Source of the DNA: Acorus gramineus
Lineage: Eukaryota; Streptophyta; Magnoliopsida; Acorales; Acoraceae
Length of the DNA stretch: 64,000 nucleotides
Direction: 5' to 3'
Assembly (NCBI GenBank): GCA_030737835.1
Contig: JAUJYN010000026.1
Location: forward strand, 2,177,602 to 2,241,601
The position numbers and the translations under genes were made by a program. Of the stretch, positions 56,383 to 64,000 are shown piece after piece. Position 1 is the stretch's first letter; each line of letters begins with the position of its first letter. Below the pieces are notes generated by a model that saw only the letters and a list, made by a program, of their open reading frames with translations, searched no databases and had not been told where the DNA came from.

Positions 56383-58355
56383 CGAGGGGAGGAAGAGGCG
56401 TACGGTGGCTCTCCACGCGCCGAAACCTTTCCCAACGGTTCTCTCACGCCCCGATCTAACTTGGCCTTCAAAACGGGCCAAATCAGAGGACAAAGAGGGG
56501 AGGTCAGGGAGGCTAGGATCGCCGAAAACGGGATTTGAAAACACCGGTGTGTAGATCAGGACCCGATCTACACTTCCCGTGCTTTAGGTTTTAAGCTTTG
56601 AGGGGTGGAAGGGCTTGGAAAGTGAGAAAAAGAGAGAGGGGAGAGAGAAAATCACTTTGGGGAAGACGATGAACAGTAACTCGGGTTTTAGATCCCACTT
56701 ATTTATAGTGCGCGACTTAAAAACCCGGATACGCCCCGGAACAGCGAAATTTTTGGAAACGATTCCGGAATTCGATGAAATTTTCGTGAGAGGCCTAAAA
56801 TGACACCAGGACACCAAATATGCAGTTATATTTCCAATCGGAGTCCTCTAACTCAGGACGATAGCTAACAGTCCAAAAATTAGCGGTTCCGATCGAAAAC
56901 CCTAAAAAAATTTAAAAACTGCCAGGACGCTCCAACGGTTACCAGCAGGTTAAAAGTGACACAAATATAACAAATATGAAAAGATAACTAGGGTTTTAGA
57001 ATCCACCATGCAATACCAATTTAGGGATTATATTCAAATATGAAACTCCACCATATAACTCAATCAATATTGACGTTAATCAAATACCAATCGGAAAATA
57101 AATATTTAAAATCATATTAATTATTTCATAAAATCATATTTGAAATCAAAACAATCATCTCAATATTCACATATTAGGAAGAGAATAAGATATCAAATAG
57201 TTAACCAAGCATACCCTATCAAACCCTAAACAAGAGATCCTTGAAGATGATTCTACGATTAAAAACCTTGATTTATGAAAACCTAATAGAATGATCTATC
57301 TCCCTTCCCTTTATAAAGTCTACCAACTAAATATTCAACATGTTAAGAAGAGCATAAAATATCATAGAACTCAATCAAAGCATATTTTATCAAATCAAAT
57401 ACAAGAGATGTTTGAAGAAGGTAATAAGAAATTCTTACAAAAGGTTTCAAAAGAGAATTGAAGGAGAGATTGATAAGCAATAAAGCAAATAATATGGAGA
57501 ATTCAAATCTAAATATAAAATCCTAAACTAACATTGCATGGCTTCATCTTCAACCCTAGTTGAAGATTTAGCTACTAGAAAACATGATCAAATAAAAGAA
57601 AAGAAAAATAAAAGACATCATATTATTAAAAAATTCTTTGAAAATAAAAACACAAGATTAATATTAAAATTCAGATCTAATGGAATACAAGAATCAAAAT
57701 ATATTAGATGAAAAGAAAAACAAAAACAAAGCAAAACTCTTGAATTCTTCTTCTCCTTTTGATTGTCTTTGTGCCTCCTCCCCCTTTTCTATTCACATGT
57801 GCTCCTTTTATAGTCTCCAGCTCTTGAATCTCAACCATTTATTTGCAATATAATGGATGGTTAAGATTTGACAGTTAAGATTAGCCTCAACCTTCCTCAT
57901 ACGAAGTTTAGATTTAATTCCGGTTTTGATTTTCTGCATAATCTTCAGATGGCTTTTTGACCCGTAATAAGATGGAATTACGAAATCTTCATGAAATAGT
58001 GATTTGTAGATCTTGAAATTATCTTTCCAACGCCATATCATGAGAATAAATCAGATACTTGAGGAAAAAGTTATGATCAAAACAGTGGGATGGGATTTTG
58101 AAGAATATATTTGATTGGATTGATTTTTATTCAATCTTAACCAAATCTTTTTCCATAAGGATCTTCTAGAAACTCTTGATTCTCATTCACATCTTTAACT
58201 GATTTGTAGCATATCTTGTATTGATAATCATCATTTAAGTCAATTACCTGCAATAACACATGAATTCTTAATATTAGTTATTATTATACATAAAATAAGG
58301 ATATACAAACTTAAATTAAAGGATTTTAATGTATAATTAATATGCTTATCAAACA

Positions 58356-58371
58356 CCCCCAAACCTAGTTT
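58356..58371 (-). other. Polypurine tract of the Athila element
   Basis: Complement ACTAGGTTTGGGGGTG next to the LTR, the characteristic Athila phrase. Confidence 0.75.
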
Positions 58372-58976
58372 TTGCTAGTCCTCTAGCAATGAAAGTGATG
58401 AAACAAAATTAAAAATAAGGATAAGGCCACTTTCGCAGGCTCTCACGGTTGCATTTAGCGTATGCAACAAGCCCTTAAACCCCTAGGTCACCCCTAGTGG
58501 ACGAGTTTGACTCGTGAGGGTTTGCAGCGAATCTACCCACAAAATTCATGATTCACACTTCTTTTTTTTTTTTCTTCCTTTTTTTTTTTTTTTTTGCCAT
58601 AATCCCATGATAATATCGTAGAGCTCAAGATATTAAATTCCTTTCAGAAAAATCCTTAATGTAATGATATGGTGTGCTCGTGAAAATCTGGACAACACTC
58701 AAGAGGTTCAGACTCTTAAGTAAGAATTTTCCTTCTAATTGCTGTCGAATGGTCGGTTCTCCCTTAGACACTGAGTCAAAGCCAAAAGAGTCTACTAAGC
58801 CAGCAAGAGATTTGGATTTTCACTTTATTACCTCATGGGCTTTATATGTGATATTTCAGCTTACTTATTATCTTTTACAGGGAGGCTTTCACTCTATCAT
58901 TATTAAATCGGTCTTTAAACTTCACATAATGATTGCTAAGCTCTTTGTTAAGAGAACCATAGATTTTTTTTTTTCC

Positions 58977-59015
<39 letters not shown>

Positions 59016-59554
59016 AGAAGTACTCTATCGATATATATATATTTTTTTTTCAAGACCCAATGATAAGTAGCCCTTTTCCACTGTACTTGTGATTCAATGG
59101 TTGCTTTTCAATTGATGTAAACCCTAACTCCTTATCAAGCAAACCAATGAACTAGACTTTTAGGTTCAACAGGTTTTATGAAGTTCTTAACATTCTAGGC
59201 AATTATTAAGTCAACTCCACAAATTCATCTTAACTAAAAAATGCATCCAGATGTGTTGTGAATTTTCGAAAGATCAAGCATTTAAGACCTACTAAAATAG
59301 AAGTTAACATAAGAGCTCATGCTACTGTTGCTATATGATGACATCAAAACAATTTCATTAGTTCATCATATTTCAAAATAAAGACTACATCCAATGACTC
59401 GATGATAGTGGATGCAAACAAACACAAAACCTAGACTAAAAATGGAAAATTACCCAAACTCCCCCAAACCTAGTTTGCAGCATGAACAAGGAAATGATGA
59501 TTCGGGAGGAAAGGCACCCAGAAAAATATGGTACAAAACAATTATCAAGAGAGC
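58372..59554 (-). other. Athila 3' non-coding region
   Basis: No env-like frame survives. T-runs at about 58562-58598 and 58983-59014 (A-runs on the element strand), plus a short TA run near 59030. A second polypurine-like motif lies at about 59458-59475 (complement ACTAGGTTTGGGGGAGTT). Confidence 0.6.
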
Positions 59555-61023
59555 TTAATCTTGATAGATGGAATCATGGAGGTGAATGACCTCCATTTTC
59601 TCCAGCGGTAACTCCAAAAATGGTTTAAGTCTTTGACCATTCACTTTAAAAACATTGCCATTCTTTGGATTCTCAACCTCAATGGCACCATGGGAATAGA
59701 CCGTTCTCACTAAATATGGGCCAGTCCAACGGGATCTTAGCTTGCCCGAAAAAATATGCAATCTCGAATTGTAAAGGAGGACTTTCTCACCCACGTCAAA
59801 TGACTTCCGATGAATGGACTTATCATGGAACACTTTCATTTTCTCCTTATATATCTTTTCATTCTCATAGACCTCATTACGGATCTCCTCTAATTCAGCA
59901 AGTTGGAGTTTCCTCTGGGCTCCAGCTTTGGGAAATTCAAAATTCAATTGCTTAATAGCCCAAAATGCACGATGTTCTAATTCAACAGGCAAATGGCAGG
60001 CTTTTCCAAAGACAATCCTATAGGGAGACATACCAAGATTGGTCTTATAAGCAGTTCTATATGCCCACAATGCATCATTTAATTTCAAGGACCAATCTTT
60101 TCGAGTTGAATTTACCGTTTTCTCTAAAATTTGCTTAATTTTCCTATTTGACACCTCAACTTGACCACTAGTCTGGGGATGATAGGGAGTAGACATCTTA
60201 TGAGTGATAGAATACCTCCTCATGAGACTCTCAAAAGAACGATTGCAGAAATGAGTTCCTCTATCACTTATAATGGCACGAGGGATTCCAAAACGAGAGA
60301 AAATATTTTCTTTAATAAATCTTATAACAACCTTGTTATCATTCGTTTTACATGGTATTGCTTCCACCCACTTAGAGACATAATCAACTGCTAGAAGAAT
60401 GTATAGATTTCCATATGAATTCGGAAAGGGTCCCATAAAATCAATGCCCAAACATCAAAAATTTCAATGATTAGAATAGGATTGAGTGGCATCATGTTTC
60501 TTTTTGTAATCTTTCCCAATTGTTGGCATCTCTCACAACTTGCACAATATTCAGCTGCATCCTTAAAAATGGTGGGCCAATAAAAACCACACTGTAAAAT
60601 CTTAGCAGTAGTCTTTCTAGCACTAAAATGGCCACCACATGCCTGATCATGACAAAATGACAGGACATTTCGACACTCAGAATTTGGAATACATCTCCTA
60701 ATGATCTGATCAGGACAATGTTTGAACAAGTAAGGATCATCCCAATAAAAGTGCTTGACTTTGGATAAAAATCTAAATCTATCTTGTTTGGACCAATGAG
60801 AAGGCATTTCGCCAGTAACAAGGTAGTTCACAATATCAGCAAACCAAGGTAATGTAGACACTTCCATTAACTGCTCATCAGGAAAAATTTCAGTCACAGG
60901 AAGGTCTTCAATAGGGTCTAGGGTCAACCAAGAGAGATGATCAGCTACAACATTTTAAGAGCCTTTCTTATCATAGATTTCTAAATCAAATTCTTGTAGC
61001 AATAGAATCCAACAGGGGAGACG
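59555..61023 (-). pseudogene. pol: Athila pol remnant: RNase H end and integrase
   Basis: Integrase inserts element DNA into the chromosome. On the minus strand the RNase H end (LLLQEFDLEI) has an in-frame TAA at 60955-60957 before NVVADHLS. The zinc-binding part (CGGHFSARKTTAKIL, CASCERCQQ) follows. A one-base deletion near 60448 shifts the frame after EIFDVW. The core then runs open for 298 codons (60451 to 59555) with D in [10 protein letters not shown] in IISDRGTHF and E in GQVEVSNR, 35 residues between the last two, so DD35E is intact. [18 protein letters not shown] is typical of Athila. The region is cut at 61024 by element A3. Confidence 0.9.
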
Positions 61024-61288
61024 TGTTATATATGTGTCACTTTTTGGCCTATTGGCAATCTTTGGAGCATTTTTAGCAGTTTTAAAATTTTTAGGGTTTT
61101 TCGATCGGAACCGCGTAATTTCAGACTGTTAGCTATCGTCTGAGCTAGAGGACTCCGATTGAAAATCTAACTGCATATTATGTGTCCTGGTGCCATTTTG
61201 AGCCACTCATGAAAATTTCATCGAATTCCGGCATCGTTTGCAAAAATTTCGTAGTTCCGGGGCGTATCCGGGTTTTTAAGTTGCGCCC

Positions 61289-61300
61289 TATATATATAAA
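61289..61300 (+). promoter_or_regulatory. TATA box of the A3 LTR
   Basis: TATATATATAAA, 265 bp into the LTR. Transcription would start near 61320, upstream of the intron 2 donor at 61617. Confidence 0.7.
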
Positions 61301-61616
61301 GAAATCAAATTTACGCCTACACTATTCATCATCTCCCCCGACGTGATCTCTCTCTCTCCTCTTCCGATTTTCTTCCGTTCGAGCCCCTTCCACCCTTCAA
61401 AACCAAAAACCCAAAGCACGGGAAGTGTAGATCGGGTCCCGATCTACGCTCCGGTGTCTTCAAAACCGATTTCCGACGACCCTAGCCTCCCCGACCTCCC
61501 TTTTCCGACCTCTGTTTTGGCCCATTTCGAAGGCCAAGCTTGCTCGGGGCGTGAGAAGTCCGTTGTGGAGGGTTTCGGTGCGTGGAGAGCACCCGGTCAC
61601 CGCTTCCTCCCCTCCG

Positions 61617-62526
61617 GTAAGCTTCTTTTCCCCGTTTTTCTTGCCTAGATGATTGCTAGGGGGGGTTTTGGGGTTTGGGAGTGGTCGGCGGCAGTGGGGG
61701 TGGTCGGAGGGTGGTCGGGGGTGGTTGGAGTGGTCGGCGGCAGTGGGAGGGGTGGTTGGAGGTGCTCGGCAGGTGGGGACACTGTCCCGGGCAACAGGCA
61801 TGCGGCGGCAGCAGCCCAGGCCGCGCGTAGGCTGGGCGCGTGCAGGGATGCGCGCGTGCGCGCGTGGGCGTGCGTGCGCGCGGCAGGCGCGGGAGTGCGC
61901 GGGTCGGGGGCTGGCAGTCGGGGTCGTGCTGATGTGCCGGTTGGAGGTGCTGGCAGGGCGGACTGGCGGGCTGGTGGCCTCGGGCAGCTCGGGCACGAGG
62001 TGCTGGTCGCGCTGGTCTGGGCGCGAGGAGGTGGTGGCCACGGTGCTGTGCCGTGCGCGAGGAGGTGCTGGCCGAGGTGCTAGGGCGCGCGGAGGTGCTG
62101 GCCGAGGTGCTGGACGCGCGAGGGGCTGGCGGAGGTGCTGGCCGAGGGCTGGGCGGAGCGCACGGGGTGCGGGGGCGCGCGCGGAGGCGTGCGCGGGGCG
62201 CGGCGGAGCGGCGGAGGTGCGCGCGGAGGCGCGCGCGGGGCGAGGAGCGTGCGCACGGCGTGCGGGCTGCCGCGGCTGGGCTCGGTGGACGCGCGGGGCC
62301 CCGGGCGGTGCGCGGAGTGCGCGGGCTGAGGCGCGGCGGTGCACCCGGGTGGTTGCCGAGGCCGTGCGGGCGGTTGCCGAGGCCGCGGGTGCTTGCCGAG
62401 GCCGCGGGTGGTTGCCGGAAGGGGTGTTGGGTGTTGTTTGGGGATGTTGTGTATTTAATTGCGTGTGTTGTGTATTTTTGGGATAACTGTGGATTTATTC
62501 TAACCAGTTAATACCTTGTCTTGCAG
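61617..62526 (+). other. Predicted LTR leader intron 2 (GC-rich)
   Basis: Donor CCTCCG|GTAAGC, acceptor TTGTCTTGCAG|ATCTCG, 910 nt. CTAAC at about 62499, a textbook plant branch-point motif, lies about 25 nt before the acceptor. In this subtype intron 1 is not evident: its acceptor position reads GTTTTGGCCC. Confidence 0.8.
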
Positions 62527-62872
62527 ATCTCGACGGACGGTCGCGCGTCGACCCGATTCCCGGTGAGTGGGACGACCCTACCCAGTTCGGGAGTCGTTAC
62601 ATGCCTTGGGCGTGTACCGATCTCCCCTGGGGCGTATGGTTATATTAACTGTTGTAATTATAATCCATGTAAGCATGATGTGTGTGTGTAGATTTGCATG
62701 CCGCCCTAGATTGTATGTTAGGGACTTGCACCCTTAGGATTGTGCATGAGCCATGCATCCTGCCTCCCTGTTATCATGCTAGGACAGCCCGACCTGTACA
62801 TGTGTCCTATTAGTTTGGTTTATTTAATTAAATGCAAACTGTTTTAATAGATACCATGTTTAGGGAAAATAA

Positions 62873-62990
62873 GGGGGCCTTGCGAGGTTAACATTGAGAC
62901 CCGGGTTAGGGCACTCTGTGTTCCTCGTTTGGTTGTCGGATGTCCTGCATCGGGACCTCAGGTTACCCTCTCGGGGTCTCTCTTTTCCCC
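62873..62990 (+). mobile_element. MITE-like module, copy 12
   Basis: GGGGGCCTTGCGAGG to GGGTCTCTCTTTTCCCC. Flanks no longer show a duplication. Confidence 0.7.
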
Positions 62991-63309
62991 TCTTATGCCT
63001 TATTAAATCCCCGCATCCTGGTTATGCGCGCTGGTGGAATTCTGAGGAATTCAGGACATTAGGATTGTGGAGAGATGCTGATAGCGGATCCGAGTGGATC
63101 ATATGCGATGGATAGGCTGTTCTGTTGCCCTGCGTTGGATCCGTTAGAGACTACCTCGGCGTTAGACAGGTTGTCCCGTGCAGGGGCTCCCATTAGTAGG
63201 CGCCTCCTGTTTTGTGAAGGACTGTGCTGAACATGGGAGTGGCCAAACAACCGCGGAGTGAGGAGAGACTATCGGTGGACCAAGGGCGACCAACAGCCTA
63301 GTCAGTCCC

Positions 63310-63490
63310 AAGAGCCTATGTCACCCGGCGAGGGTGAGGGTGAGGGTATGGTGGGCCGGCGATGCGACGACCCACAGGTTTGCGTAAGGATGATTATAAA
63401 CCCGCTAAGTCCCAATATCCTAGGTCGCCCGTTGAGGGTGAGGGTGAGGGTAAGGGTATGGCGGTTCGGCGATGTGACGAACCCCCGGAT
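63310..63490 (+). repeat. G-rich tandem repeat, two units
   Basis: AGTCCCAA units at about 63304 and 63409. The second holds GGGTGAGGGTGAGGGTAAGGG, a full four-run G-quadruplex motif. Confidence 0.78.
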
Positions 63491-63977
63491 TGTGATGTTT
63501 ATGCTGCTATGAGTGAATACTGTTAATATGAACTGTATGCATGGGTTGTGCTATTCACTGAGCGTGTGGCTCACCCCTCGCATATTGTCTTTTCAGTGGT
63601 ATCTGAGGGAGGAGCTTCCGGGCGACGACACCAGTGGAGGGCAGCGCTGCGTCCCACGAGTTTTGAGGCCATCAGCACCCCTTTCTTCAGTTGTATGTAT
63701 ATATTCTGTGCTTGGGCACTTAGTTTGGATTTTGTGGTAGATATATATATTTGGCATGTTGGCTCTCACAGGACTTATGATTGTGTATCGAGTCTGTTGT
63801 ATGTTTAGACTACAGACTCAGTCTTCTTAGCTTCCGCATTGGTGTATATATTATGTCAGCCCTGCTTTATATGTGTCTTCATTTTAGTGATTTTGTGATG
63901 TATTTTTTTCCTGTTGCTGATATCATATATATACTTGCCGCGTCCTGGGGACGGCCGCCCTGGGGCGTGACAAAAGT

Positions 63978-63990
63978 TGGTATCAGAGCC
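63978..63990 (+). other. Primer binding site of A3
   Basis: TGGTATCAGAGCC, five bases after the LTR, same as in A2 and B1. Confidence 0.94.
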
Positions 63991-64000
63991 TGGTCCTGTC

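Larger units (their letters stand above)
53894..56972 (-). mobile_element. Solo family A LTR, minus strand, in the Athila LTR
   Basis: 3079 bp with exact AATAT duplications at 53889-53893 and 56973-56977. It carries two MITE-like modules, two G-rich units (54435-54605), the GC-rich intron 2, and a TATA-like element (complement TATAAATAAG) at about 56698-56707. Confidence 0.94.
53711..58355 (-). mobile_element. Athila-type 3' LTR, minus strand, interrupted
   Basis: On the minus strand it starts TGTTTGATAAGCATATTAAT after a polypurine tract and ends CCGTGCACTTGCGG...AATAACA. Without the solo A LTR it is about 1.56 kb, usual for Athila. The bulk (56973-58355) is AT-rich with no gene. Confidence 0.8.
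61024..63972 (+). repeat. A3 5' LTR
   Basis: 2949 bp, TGTTATATATGTGTCAC to CTGGGGCGTGACA. It has one MITE-like module, two G-rich units and a good TATA box. Confidence 0.94.
61024..64000 (+). mobile_element. Tekay-type element A3, start only
   Basis: Complete family A LTR (61024-63972), primer site and 28 bases of interior before the window ends. It inserted in the Athila pol region; the left flank is agacg. Whether the rest is intact cannot be seen. Confidence 0.92.

Noticed and set aside
58674-59063. Frame of 129 codons in the Athila 3' region as an env-like gene
   Set aside because: It is on the strand opposite to the element, and its end is a translated poly-T tract.
63978-63990. tRNA gene signal
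   Set aside because: Only the 3' tRNA complement is present, at the usual distance from an LTR; no cloverleaf around it.

Overview
The window is intergenic heterochromatin of a large plant genome, almost certainly an angiosperm. I found no intact host gene. About 58 of the 64 kb is long terminal repeat (LTR) retrotransposon sequence, stacked by insertion into older copies. The lineages can be read from the sequence. Tekay/Del-type Ty3/gypsy chromoviruses have aspartic protease, reverse transcriptase (RT), RNase H, integrase and a C-terminal chromodomain, primed by initiator-Met tRNA. An Athila-type Ty3/gypsy element, a Ty1/copia fragment and Tat-like LTR debris are also present. The species cannot be named from this window.

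Two related Tekay LTR families dominate. Both run from TGTTAT to GGGCGTGACA. Family A starts TGTTATATATGTGTCAC and is 2.6-3.3 kb. Family B starts TGTTATGCCTGTGTCAT and is 3.7-3.8 kb. Left to right, 1-2508 is a minus-strand A LTR in a minus-strand B LTR (Bx, 2509-3972 plus 46223-46357). Bx is split by a plus-strand solo B LTR (B0, pieces 3973-4361, 16355-16692, 20438-23032, 45800-46222). B0 carries three insertions: element A1 (4362-16354, itself holding a solo A LTR at 8906-12107), a minus solo B LTR (16693-20437), and element B1 (23033-45799). B1 holds the young minus-strand element A2 (26152-35953) in its 5' LTR and a solo A LTR (39885-42496) in its 3' LTR. Bx itself sits in another minus B LTR (By, 46358-47841). 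Matching 5-bp target duplications support A1, A2 and two of the solo LTRs.

From 47842 to 53353 lies older, AT-richer debris: clusters of 32-bp hairpin repeats, Tat-like LTR pieces, a tandem repeat of about 135 bp and a GGGTTCGGG-armed repeat. A copia 5' end (53354-53710) follows, split by a minus-strand Athila element whose LTR (53711-58355) contains a solo A LTR and whose integrase region lies at 59555-61023. The window ends inside a further plus-strand A element (61024 onward), with its primer site visible.

The main discovery is in the LTRs. Both families carry consensus splice sites marking two leader introns: intron 1 of 80-100 nt and intron 2 of 519-911 nt, the latter usually filled with extremely GC-rich sequence. 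By lacks both introns exactly at the predicted splice junctions. It therefore looks like a reverse-transcribed spliced transcript, and is internal evidence that the introns are real. A second discovery is a MITE-like module of about 120 bp with inverted ends and an 11-bp flanking duplication, present 12 times, mostly inside A LTRs.
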